Assembly: GCA_022841345.1 (NCBI GenBank) | Contig: JALHRR010000033.1 | Coordinates: forward strand, 1 to 51,635 | DNA: 51,635 bases | Reading direction: 5' to 3' | DNA from: Saprospiraceae bacterium | GTDB taxonomy: Bacteria; Bacteroidota; Bacteroidia; Chitinophagales; Saprospiraceae | Shown: piece after piece, positions 18,728 through 28,171 of the stretch | Layout of the letters: every line of letters starts with the position of its first letter | Position numbering within the stretch: position 1 is the stretch's first letter | The notes under the pieces: generated by a model | Told to the model about the DNA's origin: nothing | Database searches by the model: none | Seen by the model: the letters and a program-made list of their open reading frames with translations, nothing else | Program-made: the position numbers and the translations under genes

Positions 18728-21700
18728 ATGGATATTAAGAAACTTTTACTCTCATCGCTTTTGCTGGTCTTCACCCTTCAGGTATCCCTGGCAAAAGAAC
18801 CGCCTGTTCAGGATCCAAAAAAAGGAGAGCAAGGCCAGCTGAATGATCAGATCTCATACAGATCCGATTGTACGGTTGCACGGGCTCAGACCGATCAGGC
18901 AATCAATAATGTAAGGGCAAGGCTAACCACCGGTGGTGATGTATGGCGTGCCGGTAATGATGGAGGATACGTTGTACCTAAGCCTGTGATAGGTAGTGGT
19001 GTTTTAGGCGTTTCATCAATATATGCAGGTGCTGTTTGGTTAGGGGGATATGATCCTTTCGACAATTTAAAAGTGGCAGCTCAAACGTTCAGAAGTCAGA
19101 CAAGTAATGACTTTTGGCCGGGTCCTCTGGATGAAGAAGGTAAGACCGACAAGCAGCAATGCGCACGTTGGGATAAATTCTTCAAAGTACTGGGTGATAA
19201 TATCACCATACATATTCGTGCTTTTCAAACCGCCAGGGATGCAAATCTTCCTTACGATGAAGAGTTGATTCCCGCAGATGTTCTTGGATGGCCTGGATTT
19301 GGCAACCCACACTTCGAAAGATTAAATGGGTTCCCTCTTCCAAATACTACTCAGGGATTAGCCGGATTTCATGATGAAGATGGCGATGGAGCATATGATC
19401 CTGTTAATGGTGATTACCCGATTATAGAAATCAGAGGATGTCCTGATCCTCAATATCCGGATGAAATGATTTTCTGGATTTATAATGATGCAGGTAATAT
19501 CCACACCAGTTCCAGAGGATTTCCTATTCAAATGGAAGTACAAGTGCAGGCTTTTGCATATAAAACAAATGATGAGATCAATGATATGACGTTTCAGCGT
19601 TACAAATTGATCAACCGTGCTACTGACATCATCGAAAGAACATATTTCGCCATGTGGGTGGATCCGGATTTGGGTTGCTACCAGGATGATTATGTAGGTT
19701 GTGATTCCACCAGAAGCTTGATGTATGTATATAATGAAGATCAGGTGGACGGACTAAGCGGTTGTGATTGTGCGGGTACTCCAACATACTGTACCAACGT
19801 TCCAATCCTTGGAGTAGATTACTTCAGAGGTCCATTGGATCCTGACAAGCTGGATTCTTTGGGAAATCCAACTGAAATCGGAATGTCCTCATTTGTATAT
19901 TATAATAATGGTGGAATTGGCGGAGCTACTCCTGCAACATCGGATCCATCTCAGGCAATCGAATATTACAGATATCTTTCCGGTTTTTGGAGAGATGGAA
20001 CTCCTATTACATTGGGAGGGACAGGTTATAATGTAGGGAGTACTTCAACAGTTAAGTATGTATTTCCCGATGCTCCCAATTCTCAGTCAGCAAGCGCATG
20101 GTCTATGTGTTCTTCAAACTTAAGTTTTGGTGACCGTCGTACAGTTCAGGCTTCAGGGCCATTCAGACTATTGCCGGGAAGAGTGAATGAATTAATCATT
20201 GGGGTAGTATGGTTACCTTCTCAAAGATATCCTTGCCCAAGTATCGCACCACTTCAAAGTGCAGACGATATCGCTCAGGCATTGTTTAATAACTGCTTTG
20301 AAATCACAGATGGACCGGATGCGCCGGATATGTGTTTTGTAGAGCTGGACAGAGAAATTATCGGCTTATTGACTAATGATGCATTCTCCAATAATTATTT
20401 GGAGGCATATGAAGGAAAAGATTTACAGGCTCCTCCTGGAATCGAGGATTCTTTATATCGCTTTGAAGGATATAAGGTGTATCAGTTAAGAAGTGCTGAT
20501 GTAGGACCTGCTGAATTGAGCAATCCTGATAAAGCCAGATTAGTGTACCAGGCTGATAAACGTAATGGTGTTAACACATTGTACAACTGGAAAAGTGTAC
20601 AAGACCCGAATGAGAACTTCAATATCTTTGTTCCTGAAATTCAGGTAGAAGGTGCTGACGCAGGAATAGCGCATTCATTCCGCCTGACAGAAGATCAATT
20701 TGCGCTTGCAGATAAAACCCTGATAAATCACAAAAAGTATTATTATACAGTAGTGGCTTATGCCTTTAATGATTATCTGAATTTTGATGCAAGTGTTGGT
20801 ATAGGCCAGAGAACTACATATCTGGAGGGCAGAAATAATGTAAATACATATACTGTAATTCCAAGACCTATTGTTGCTGAATACACAAATGCAAGATATG
20901 GAGATGGCGTAGAAATTACCAGATTAGATGGCAAAGGAAACTATGGCGCTTTTCTGGAAGTTGAAGACGGACTGTATGAAAGCATTCTTAATGGCTCATT
21001 TACTGGTGAAATACCTTACAAAAAGGGTGGAGGGCCGCTCAATGTTAAAGTTGTCAATCCAATTGAAGTAAAAGATGCTGAACTTGAATTGAGAATGTAT
21101 AATACGGATGGAAGCACAACCGTGAATGCCAATACCAGATGGTTTGTTACTGATACCAGGACAAACGAGGAAGTATATTCCGACATCACCATGTCGTCAT
21201 TGAATGAGCAGATTATTCAGGACTATGGAATTTCCATCACTCTTGGACCTGTGGATATTTTAGGGTCAAGAGGTTCTGATCTTTCTGCAAATGAAAATAA
21301 TGGCGCTGTTGGTGCCAGTATCGAATATGCTGATCCAAATAAACCATTCTGGTTTAGTGGAGTGCCTGATACTGATCAACCGTTATACAATATTTTGGAT
21401 CCAAACACAGGATTACCTAGAGGAGTTCAGGTATTGAATTATATTAAAAATGCGCCATCTGAACCGGATTTTTCATTAGATCCTACTCAGCGACTACAGC
21501 GCATCGGTGCAGGAATTTTTGCTCCAATGTTTGTGATGGATTTCAGGTTCAATGCGGTTGATTTTCTGATTTCACCGATGTTGATGGACAATGAATTTGG
21601 AGCATCATCCAGAGGTCGAATCAAGCCTGAATTAACTCCTAATGTGGATATAATACTTACCTCTGACAAGAGCAAATGGAGCAGATGTGTTGTCATTCAG

Positions 21701-22792
21701 ACAGCAAGTCCACACTATTATGGATCACAGGCTGGATTCTCTACTCCTGATAACACTGAAAATTTTGACTGGAGAAGAGCACCTTCTGTGAATAAAAATG
21801 GCGTGTATGCTACAGTAGACGGTACTTTTACCGGCACCAGATTAACAACAGCTTCTGATAATCCGGATGATCCAAATTACGTTGCACCGCTCGGAATGGG
21901 TTGGTTCCCCGGATATGCCATCGATGTGGAGTGTGGAACAAGACTTAACATTTTCTTCGGTGAAAATTCAGTATTCGATGCGGCATATCAATCCTTCTAC
22001 CTTAATCAGAAGGTGATAGCAAATGATATGATCTGGAATCCTAACTCACAGCTTACAATTACAGAATTGGCTGATGCACCGCAATTGCTTTTCTTCCTTG
22101 GAGGCCAACATCATATATATGTGACTAAGCAGCCATATGATGAATGCAGAGCTATTCATCCAAGATTAGATCCGGCAAGGAATGTATTATTCAAGAGACC
22201 TGTATTTGATGAATTAGCATGGGCGGGAATACCTACTTTGATTCCGGGAACAGAACTGCTTCCTTTGGATCAGGGATTAATTCCAAATGATGCTGTCATT
22301 AAACTCAGAGTTAATTCCAGATATCGCAACGAGTGTGCTTCTTCCTTTAATGGAGGATTACCCGCATATCGCATCAAAATCAATGGCCTGCAAACCAAAG
22401 CTTTGGATGAGGTTGGAATTGAAAATGCATTGGATGCAATTAATGTTGTTCCGAATCCTTACTATGGATATTCTGCTTACGAAATTTCACAATTCACAAA
22501 TACTGTTAAGATAACTAACTTACCTGATAAATGCACAGTTACAATCTATTCTATGGATGGTAAGTTTATCAAGCAGTATGTTCGTAATGAGTCTCCAATG
22601 GTGAAAGCCGGATCAAATCCTGGTACCAGAACAAAACAGACTGTACCGGATCTGGAGTGGGATATGCGTAACAACAAGAATATTCCAATTGCCAGTGGTG
22701 TTTATCTCATTCACGTGAATGCAGGTGACATGGGTGAGCGGGTAATCAAGTGGTTTGGTGTTAACAGACAATTTGACCCATCCGGTCTATAA
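18728..22792 (+). CDS. Giant secreted protein with a T9SS-type C-terminal domain
   Basis: 1354 residues with a signal peptide (about 1-22, ending SLAK). No catalytic family is recognised. The N-terminal half holds a DEDGDGAYDP motif, like the calcium loops of thrombospondin type 3 or dockerin repeats, and a Cys-rich stretch (DLGCYQDD, GCDS, SGCDCAG, TYCTN) that suggests disulfides. Fibronectin-like beta segments follow. The last ~100 residues (VVPNPYYGYS, ITNLPDKCTVTIYSMDGK, ASGVYLIHV) are a FlgD/T9SS type A-like sorting region, so it is probably surface-anchored or released through T9SS. It starts 27 bases after the TonB receptor, so the two are probably one transcript. A strong terminator follows. 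Role unknown; a surface partner of the receptor is an inference. Confidence 0.85.
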   Translation: MDIKKLLLSSLLLVFTLQVSLAKEPPVQDPKKGEQGQLNDQISYRSDCTVARAQTDQAINNVRARLTTGGDVWRAGNDGGYVVPKPVIGSGVLGVSSIYAGAVWLGGYDPFDNLKVAAQTFRSQTSNDFWPGPLDEEGKTDKQQCARWDKFFKVLGDNITIHIRAFQTARDANLPYDEELIPADVLGWPGFGNPHFERLNGFPLPNTTQGLAGFHDEDGDGAYDPVNGDYPIIEIRGCPDPQYPDEMIFWIYNDAGNIHTSSRGFPIQMEVQVQAFAYKTNDEINDMTFQRYKLINRATDIIERTYFAMWVDPDLGCYQDDYVGCDSTRSLMYVYNEDQVDGLSGCDCAGTPTYCTNVPILGVDYFRGPLDPDKLDSLGNPTEIGMSSFVYYNNGGIGGATPATSDPSQAIEYYRYLSGFWRDGTPITLGGTGYNVGSTSTVKYVFPDAPNSQSASAWSMCSSNLSFGDRRTVQASGPFRLLPGRVNELIIGVVWLPSQRYPCPSIAPLQSADDIAQALFNNCFEITDGPDAPDMCFVELDREIIGLLTNDAFSNNYLEAYEGKDLQAPPGIEDSLYRFEGYKVYQLRSADVGPAELSNPDKARLVYQADKRNGVNTLYNWKSVQDPNENFNIFVPEIQVEGADAGIAHSFRLTEDQFALADKTLINHKKYYYTVVAYAFNDYLNFDASVGIGQRTTYLEGRNNVNTYTVIPRPIVAEYTNARYGDGVEITRLDGKGNYGAFLEVEDGLYESILNGSFTGEIPYKKGGGPLNVKVVNPIEVKDAELELRMYNTDGSTTVNANTRWFVTDTRTNEEVYSDITMSSLNEQIIQDYGISITLGPVDILGSRGSDLSANENNGAVGASIEYADPNKPFWFSGVPDTDQPLYNILDPNTGLPRGVQVLNYIKNAPSEPDFSLDPTQRLQRIGAGIFAPMFVMDFRFNAVDFLISPMLMDNEFGASSRGRIKPELTPNVDIILTSDKSKWSRCVVIQTASPHYYGSQAGFSTPDNTENFDWRRAPSVNKNGVYATVDGTFTGTRLTTASDNPDDPNYVAPLGMGWFPGYAIDVECGTRLNIFFGENSVFDAAYQSFYLNQKVIANDMIWNPNSQLTITELADAPQLLFFLGGQHHIYVTKQPYDECRAIHPRLDPARNVLFKRPVFDELAWAGIPTLIPGTELLPLDQGLIPNDAVIKLRVNSRYRNECASSFNGGLPAYRIKINGLQTKALDEVGIENALDAINVVPNPYYGYSAYEISQFTNTVKITNLPDKCTVTIYSMDGKFIKQYVRNESPMVKAGSNPGTRTKQTVPDLEWDMRNNKNIPIASGVYLIHVNAGDMGERVIKWFGVNRQFDPSGL

Positions 22793-22805
22793 TAGATTAT
22801 AATAA

Positions 22806-22837
22806 GGCAGGTGAATTTGATTCACCTGCCAATTTTT
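22806..22837 (+). terminator. Strong intrinsic terminator after the giant T9SS gene
   Basis: GGCAGGTGAAT (22806-22816) and ATTCACCTGCC (22820-22830) form a perfect 11-bp stem with a 3-base loop, followed by AATTTTT. It lies 13 bases after the stop and 36 bases before the next ATG, so the third gene of the trio is either expressed by read-through or has its own promoter. Confidence 0.88.
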
Positions 22838-22872
22838 AAAATACATTCCTTTCATTTTTTCAAGGATAAGCT

Positions 22873-23925
22873 ATGAATAAAATTTACGCGTGTTTAATAA
22901 TTGTATTTGCATTGTCTTCAACTCAAGTTTATGCTGGTAATCCTGACCGACAAGGTGAAGCTGGTGCATACGAGTTGTTGATTAATCCATGGGCCAGATC
23001 AGCCGGACTACATTCGATTACTACTTCAATGGTGAGTGGAGTCGAAGCTATGCAAATTAACGTAGCAGGTCTTGGCAGAATTAATTCTACACAATTTGTG
23101 CTCAGTAATACTCAATATTTTGTTGGCAGCGGCATTAGTCTCAATGGTTTTGGATTTGCACACAAAATGGGAAAAGGAACAATTGGCTTGAGTTTGGTTG
23201 CAATGAATCTTGGTGACATATCCGTAACCACTACTGATGCACCCGAAGGAAATGGAGCTACTTATTCTCCCAGTTTTTTCAATATCGGTCTTTCTTATGC
23301 CCATACTTTTGACAATAAAGTTTCTGTAGGTATATTAATCAGAGGTATTTCACAGTCAACTGCTGAACTGAGTTCATTTGGACTGGCATTGGATGCGGGA
23401 GTACAATATGTAACAGGTGAGAATGATAATTTCAAATTTGGAATAGCATTGAGAAATGTGGGTTCAAGAATGAGATTCGGAGGCGAAGGCCTTTCAACCA
23501 GACGTCCAAATCCGGGCAATGATGAAATCCCTTATCAGGTTACATATGATACCAGAGCAGCCTCATTTGAAATGCCATCTTTATTAAATATTGGAGTTTC
23601 TTATGATTTTTATGCCGGCAGAAATAATAGAATTACAACTGTAGGTAATTTCACCAGTAATTCTTTTTCCAGAGATCAGGTAGGTGCAGGTTTGGAATAT
23701 GCCATGAGAGAACTGTTTATGCTGCGAGTAGGTTATTTATATGACCTGGGCTCATCTGCCGATGATATTACTACAAGGACAGCCTATACAGGCTTATCTG
23801 CTGGTTTGTCATTTGAATTCCCTCTTGGAAGAGATAGTGAAACCAAATTTGGAATCGACTATGCTTACAGAGCTACTAATCCTTTTAATGGCACACACAA
23901 TTTAGCAGTACGCATTAATCTATAA
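22873..23925 (+). CDS. PorV/PorQ-family outer-membrane barrel protein
   Basis: 350 residues with a signal peptide (about 1-21) and a predicted 14-strand-type barrel. It has the family's opening pattern (AGAYELLINPWARSAGL, then NVAGL) and repeated Gly/aromatic beta strands (FGFAHKMGKGTIGLSLVAMN, GVSYDFYAGRNNR, LEYAMRELFMLRVGYLY), and ends with NLAVRINL. PorV is the FadL-like shuttle that passes T9SS cargo to the attachment machinery; PorQ and related paralogues have associated roles. This copy sits next to a T9SS cargo gene, so a dedicated shuttle or companion is plausible (inference). It may not be the main PorV of the cell. Confidence 0.85.
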   Translation: MNKIYACLIIVFALSSTQVYAGNPDRQGEAGAYELLINPWARSAGLHSITTSMVSGVEAMQINVAGLGRINSTQFVLSNTQYFVGSGISLNGFGFAHKMGKGTIGLSLVAMNLGDISVTTTDAPEGNGATYSPSFFNIGLSYAHTFDNKVSVGILIRGISQSTAELSSFGLALDAGVQYVTGENDNFKFGIALRNVGSRMRFGGEGLSTRRPNPGNDEIPYQVTYDTRAASFEMPSLLNIGVSYDFYAGRNNRITTVGNFTSNSFSRDQVGAGLEYAMRELFMLRVGYLYDLGSSADDITTRTAYTGLSAGLSFEFPLGRDSETKFGIDYAYRATNPFNGTHNLAVRINL

Positions 23926-23956
23926 AGATTTTTATATCTTTATACTAAGTTATAGT

Positions 23957-23996
23957 TGTAAAACGTTTTTGCCTATTCGGGTAAAAGCGTTTTACA
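23957..23996 (+). terminator. Long hairpin at the end of the receptor-cargo-barrel cluster
   Basis: Arms 23957-23973 and 23980-23996 form a 17-bp stem with only two G-T wobble pairs and a 6-base loop TATTCG. It lies 31 bases after the stop of the PorV-like gene. There is no strong T run after it, so it may act as a terminator or as an RNA stabiliser. Confidence 0.65.
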
Positions 23997-24128
23997 CGTT
24001 TATAGTCTATTCAAACCTAATAAGTATTTGTCAGGAAATCAGAGAAATGGTTCATTTCTAAAATGAGCTTTTTTTTAATTAGGCTAGTTATTCATTTACA
24101 TAGTTGAGAAGATTTTAAAGATTACATT

Positions 24129-24605
24129 ATGAGTAAGTATACATATTTGACCCAGGCAGGGTACGAAAGATTGAAAGGTGAATTGGAGGATCTTAAACAA
24201 AATGGTCGTCCTGAAGTATCCAGAGCAATAGCTGAAGCCAGAGAGAAAGGTGACCTTTCAGAGAATGCAGAGTATGATGCTGCAAAAGATGCACAGGCTA
24301 TGCTTGAACTCAAAATAAATGATCTGGAAAAAGCACTGGCAAATGCAAGAATTATTGATGAATCTCAACTGGACTCTTCTAAGGTAACTGTGCTTTCTAA
24401 AGTGAAAATAAAGAATAATAAGACAAAAAAGGAATTTACTTATATGCTTGTTTCAGAATCTGAAGCAGATCTGAAAATCGGGAAAATTTCTGTTAACTCA
24501 CCAATCGGGAGTGGATTACTGGGCAAGGCAGTCGGAGATGTAGCTGCTGTTGAAACACCGGCAGGCAATCTTGAATTCACAATTTTAGATATATCCTTAG
24601 ATTAA
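24129..24605 (+). CDS. greA: Transcription elongation factor GreA
   Basis: 158 residues, the normal size. It opens with YLTQAGYERLKGELEDL, then the long N-terminal coiled coil with the conserved ARAEKGDLSENAEYDAAKDAQ-type patch (here starting AREKGDLSE near 39) whose acidic tip rescues backtracked RNA polymerase. The C-terminal domain ends with the PIGSGLLGKAVGD pattern. It is followed after only three bases by the HIT gene, a common Bacteroidota pairing, so they are probably cotranscribed. Confidence 0.96.
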   Translation: MSKYTYLTQAGYERLKGELEDLKQNGRPEVSRAIAEAREKGDLSENAEYDAAKDAQAMLELKINDLEKALANARIIDESQLDSSKVTVLSKVKIKNNKTKKEFTYMLVSESEADLKIGKISVNSPIGSGLLGKAVGDVAAVETPAGNLEFTILDISLD

Positions 24606-24608
24606 GTA

Positions 24609-25010
24609 ATGTCCAGTATTTTTACCAAAATAGTTAACGGAGAGATACCTTGTTACAGGATTGCTGAAAACGAGGATTATCTTGCTTTTCTGGACGTAAG
24701 ACCTCAGGTAAAAGGACATACGCTGGTTATCCCTAAACTGGAAGTAGATTATATTTTTGACATTGACGATGAGCTTTTAGCAGGTATGTTGCCTTTTGCG
24801 AAACGCGTCGCTCATGCCATTAAGGAGGTGGTTCCTTGTAAGCGAATCGGTGTGGCTGTTGTAGGAATTGAAGTACCTCATGCCCATATTCATTTGATTC
24901 CAATCAATCAGGTGAAAGATTTGCGATTTGATAATGTAAGTCCTGATCTCAGTACTGAAGAAATGGAATCTCTGGCAGCTGAGATCAAAAGCCGGGTAAA
25001 TTTGATTTGA
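24609..25010 (+). CDS. HIT family protein
   Basis: 133 residues, a HIT-fold nucleotide-binding protein. The histidine triad is PHAHIHLIP with His91, His93 and His95. The N-terminal IFTKIVNGEIPCYRIAENED and the GHTLVIPK stretch are typical of HIT hydrolases or HinT-like proteins, which cleave adenosine phosphoramidates or Ap4A-like nucleotides. The substrate is not determined here. It starts three bases after greA. Convergent with ruvC. Confidence 0.93.
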   Translation: MSSIFTKIVNGEIPCYRIAENEDYLAFLDVRPQVKGHTLVIPKLEVDYIFDIDDELLAGMLPFAKRVAHAIKEVVPCKRIGVAVVGIEVPHAHIHLIPINQVKDLRFDNVSPDLSTEEMESLAAEIKSRVNLI

Positions 25011-25055
25011 CCTGATCCACCCTGTTCTTTTTTCTTCCAAAGCAAAAACCAAAGT

Positions 25056-25631
25056 TTATTGTAATTTTCTTCCGGGATTATTACTCAGAAATGTATCCCA
25101 ACCTGAATATTTAGGTCCCGGAGCAGAGCTATTATTTTTCTGAAAATGATGACATACAGCTATTGCAAGTGCATCCGTCGCATCTTTGTTCTTTGAATCC
25201 AGCTTTTGTTTTAAAATATGCTCTAATACCCCTGCAACCTGTTCTTTTGATGCATTTCCATTCCCTGTGACTGATTGTTTTATTTTCTTGGCCGAATATT
25301 CAGTAATGCTTACACCTTTGGTTATTGCAACAGCCATAGCCACTCCCTGAGCTCTGCCAAGTTTTAGCATAGATTGAACATTTTTCCCAAAAAATGGGGC
25401 CTCTATCGCCATTTCGTCCGGTTTATACTTTTCAATAATAATAGCGATATGCTCACTGATCAATTTCAATTTTTCGATATGATTTTCCAGAGCAGCCATT
25501 GTTTTGTATCCAAACTCCAGGAGATGCATTTCATTTTTTTGGATTCCAATAATAGCAAAACCCATAATATTGGAGCCCGGATCAATTCCAAGTATTATTT
25601 TATCAAAATGTATTTTTCCGGGTGATGCCAT
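25056..25631 (-). CDS. ruvC: Crossover junction endodeoxyribonuclease RuvC
   Basis: 191 residues from the ATG at 25631. An ATG eight codons further upstream (25655) exists but gives no family residues. RuvC cuts Holliday junctions in homologous recombination together with RuvAB. The four acidic metal ligands are visible: Asp17 in LGIDPGS, Glu77 in MAIEAPFFGKN, Asp150 and Asp153 in KDATDALAIAVCHH. The C-terminus runs about 25 residues past the fold, as in other Bacteroidota. ruvA and ruvB are not in the window. Confidence 0.94.
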   Translation of the reverse strand: MASPGKIHFDKIILGIDPGSNIMGFAIIGIQKNEMHLLEFGYKTMAALENHIEKLKLISEHIAIIIEKYKPDEMAIEAPFFGKNVQSMLKLGRAQGVAMAVAITKGVSITEYSAKKIKQSVTGNGNASKEQVAGVLEHILKQKLDSKNKDATDALAIAVCHHFQKNNSSAPGPKYSGWDTFLSNNPGRKLQ

Positions 25632-25742
25632 TAAGGTCTCTTTTAAATTTAGCACAAATTACATTTTATTTATATATTCAACATTTATCCTGATTTGTAA
25701 CTCCACTTACCCGATTGATTTCGTAATGATTTTGATTCTTTT

Positions 25743-26711
25743 ATGTTGAAATATAAATCCGCTTTCTTTAAGGTTCTGAAAATTGTGGTGATTGCAGCCA
25801 TCTGCATGGTTATTTACAGCCAGGCCGGATTTTTAGTCAGGGAGTGGAATACAAATAGTGTAAGCTGGGCTGAAGTCAATTTAAACATGATTTTGCTGGC
25901 GCTATTGGGATTATTTTTGAATATTTTTTTGGAGTGCGCCAAGTGGATTCAATTATCAAAGAAGATACAGAAATTGACATTCCTAAACACGATCAAAAGC
26001 ATTTTAGCCGGTACAGCTTTATCCATAATAACTCCTCAGAGATTAGGAGATGTAGTGGGTCGCCTGGTTGGGTTTGATTCTGATAATTACCCCAGGTTAA
26101 TTGCAGTACAACTTTTAGGTGGAATGATTCAAATTGCAGTTGTACTCACAATAGGAGGAGTAAGTCTGATTTCGCTGAATTCAGTTTTCAGCTGGATTCC
26201 CGTTAATTACTATACAATCTGTTCGATGCTTGTATTTTTGCTTTTTTTGATCATATTGCACGTTGGTATATTCAATACAAAGTGGACGGTTGCAGTGTCC
26301 GGGCGAATACCACTGAAAGGAAAATTGAAAGAATGGTTGTTAAGTGTGAATGTTATAAATACATTTTCCATTTCAGAAATAGCTTATTTGTATTTACTCA
26401 CGGTATTGAGGTACCTGGTATATACTTGTCAATTACTGTTGATACTTGAGTTTTTGGGCCAGCCTTCACTCAATTGGATCAACCTAGGAGCGGTCTATTT
26501 GCTCTTTTTCATTCAGGCGGGTGTACCTCTGCCACCATTATTTTCGTTAGTTGTAAGAGGCTCCATTGCCCTTCAAGTTTGGTCAATGGTAGATTTACCG
26601 GGATTTCGTCCGCTCATAGCTTCTTATTTGCTTTGGTTGATGAATTTGGGAATTCCGGCTTTGCTTGGTGCGTCTGTATTGATATATTTTAAAAAAGAAA
26701 ATAATGATTAA
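25743..26711 (+). CDS. Flippase-like membrane protein (UPF0104 / lysylphosphatidylglycerol synthase TM family)
   Basis: 322 residues with about eight hydrophobic segments and few charges between them. The pattern resembles the UPF0104 family of integral membrane proteins, related to the flippase half of MprF, with an SIITPQRLGDVVGR-like loop near 95-108. It may move a lipid across the inner membrane (inference). It is the first gene of a tight operon: its stop overlaps the ATG of the DUF3108 gene by 8 bases. The lipid is unknown. Confidence 0.8.
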   Translation: MLKYKSAFFKVLKIVVIAAICMVIYSQAGFLVREWNTNSVSWAEVNLNMILLALLGLFLNIFLECAKWIQLSKKIQKLTFLNTIKSILAGTALSIITPQRLGDVVGRLVGFDSDNYPRLIAVQLLGGMIQIAVVLTIGGVSLISLNSVFSWIPVNYYTICSMLVFLLFLIILHVGIFNTKWTVAVSGRIPLKGKLKEWLLSVNVINTFSISEIAYLYLLTVLRYLVYTCQLLLILEFLGQPSLNWINLGAVYLLFFIQAGVPLPPLFSLVVRGSIALQVWSMVDLPGFRPLIASYLLWLMNLGIPALLGASVLIYFKKENND

Positions 26712-27570
26712 TCGTTTGAATATTATATCTGTTGTTTCCGGACTAATGATTCCACTTTTTTCCCTGATGCCTGCCAACTCGCATCAAACCATTTCCACGC
26801 CTTTGGTGAATACCTTGTCAGAGGTAGATCCCTGCCTGGGGTCTAACACTGTTTTCCAGGATGGAGAACAGATAACCTACAAATTATACTACAATTGGAA
26901 TTTTGTCTGGCTGCCGGCAGGTGAAGTGGTTTTCAAAGTAAAGGAGAAGGAAACCGAATATCACATCAGTGCAGTGGGGAAAACCTATTCTTCTTATGAA
27001 TGGTTTTTCAAAGTAGATGATTATTATGAGACAGTTCTGGACAAAAAAACATTGCGTCCAAAATCATTCGTCAGAGACATCAAAGAGGGTAAGTTCTTTC
27101 TGTACAACAGAATCAACTTTGACCAAAAGAACGGTAAAGCTGTTTCTTATCAGGGCCCTGATAAAAACTCCACTAAAAGAGAGGAGTTTTCGTTTTCTAA
27201 TTGCATGCACGACATGCTTTCTATAGTATATTACCTTCGAAATGTTGATTATGCTTACCTCAAACCTAAGCAGGATTTTCCGGTAGAAATATTTCTGGAC
27301 GGTAAGGGTTGGCCTGTCAATGTGACCTATAACGGTAAAGCCAAAAATGTTAAGATCAAAGGAGGAGATAAATACAACACGCTGATGTTTTCACCTGCAA
27401 TGATCGCCGGAGCGCAATTTAAGGAAGGTACAAAAATGAATGTCTGGGTGAGTGATGACAATAATAAAGTCCCCGTGATGATTGAATCACCTGTCTCCGT
27501 AGGCTCAATCAGAGCAGTTCTATCTGATTATAAAGGACTAAAACACCCTCTGGCTGCCAAACTGAACTAG
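26704..27570 (+). CDS. DUF3108 domain protein, periplasmic
   Basis: 288 residues. A signal peptide covers about 1-27. The body is a DUF3108-type beta protein: FQDGEQITYKLYYNWNFVW, then WLPAGEVVFKV, VLDKKTLRPKSFVRDIKEG and FSPAMIAGAQFKEG. The family is of unknown function and is probably a periplasmic lipid or sugar binding fold. It overlaps the upstream flippase-like gene by 8 bases and is followed after 1 base by a DUF4230 gene, so all three act in one transcript. Confidence 0.82.
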   Translation: MINRLNIISVVSGLMIPLFSLMPANSHQTISTPLVNTLSEVDPCLGSNTVFQDGEQITYKLYYNWNFVWLPAGEVVFKVKEKETEYHISAVGKTYSSYEWFFKVDDYYETVLDKKTLRPKSFVRDIKEGKFFLYNRINFDQKNGKAVSYQGPDKNSTKREEFSFSNCMHDMLSIVYYLRNVDYAYLKPKQDFPVEIFLDGKGWPVNVTYNGKAKNVKIKGGDKYNTLMFSPAMIAGAQFKEGTKMNVWVSDDNNKVPVMIESPVSVGSIRAVLSDYKGLKHPLAAKLN

Positions 27571-27571
27571 G

Positions 27572-28171
27572 ATGATTAAAACTTTGTGGGTAATTGTAAT
27601 ATGCTTGTTAATCGGTTTTGCAGGCGGATTAGGCTTCTGGTATTATATGAGCAGACAAAATCAATTACAAATCCAGGAAGAGCAAACCGTCCTGTTGGAA
27701 AGAATAAAAAAAGTAGCTAAACTGATAACCGTTGAAGGTTATTTTACTGAAATTTATAGTTACAAAGATTACTATTACTGGGATATAAGCCCCTTGCGAA
27801 AAAAAGTACTTCTGAGAATTAAGGCTAAAGTCTCAGTTGGAATAGATCTTGAAGATTTAAATATTGAATTGAATCAGGATCTTAAAACTATGAAAATCCA
27901 TTGTTGCCCTCCGCCACAAATTTTGTCCATTGATACTGATTTGGATTACTATGATCTGAGTGAAGGATCCTTTAATTCATTCAATGAAGCGGACTACAAT
28001 GCATTACAAAAGAAGGCCAAAACTTTTATTAAATCGGTTGCTGAGAAAAGTGACCTTATGCAACAATCTGCAGATCAAGCTAAAGAATTTCTGGAGATTG
28101 TACAGGCATTAGGCAAATCTGCCGGCTGGGAGGTAAGCATCATACCTTCGGCTCAATTGCTTCAGAAATGA
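27572..28171 (+). CDS. DUF4230 domain protein, membrane-anchored
   Basis: 199 residues: one N-terminal membrane helix (about 4-26) and then a DUF4230-type domain with the marks KLITVEGYFTEIYSYKDYYY, KKVLLRIKAKVSVGIDLEDL and SFNSFNEADYN. Function unknown. The third gene of the operon with the flippase-like and DUF3108 proteins, one base after the latter. It ends before a 333-base gap. Confidence 0.85.
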   Translation: MIKTLWVIVICLLIGFAGGLGFWYYMSRQNQLQIQEEQTVLLERIKKVAKLITVEGYFTEIYSYKDYYYWDISPLRKKVLLRIKAKVSVGIDLEDLNIELNQDLKTMKIHCCPPPQILSIDTDLDYYDLSEGSFNSFNEADYNALQKKAKTFIKSVAEKSDLMQQSADQAKEFLEIVQALGKSAGWEVSIIPSAQLLQK

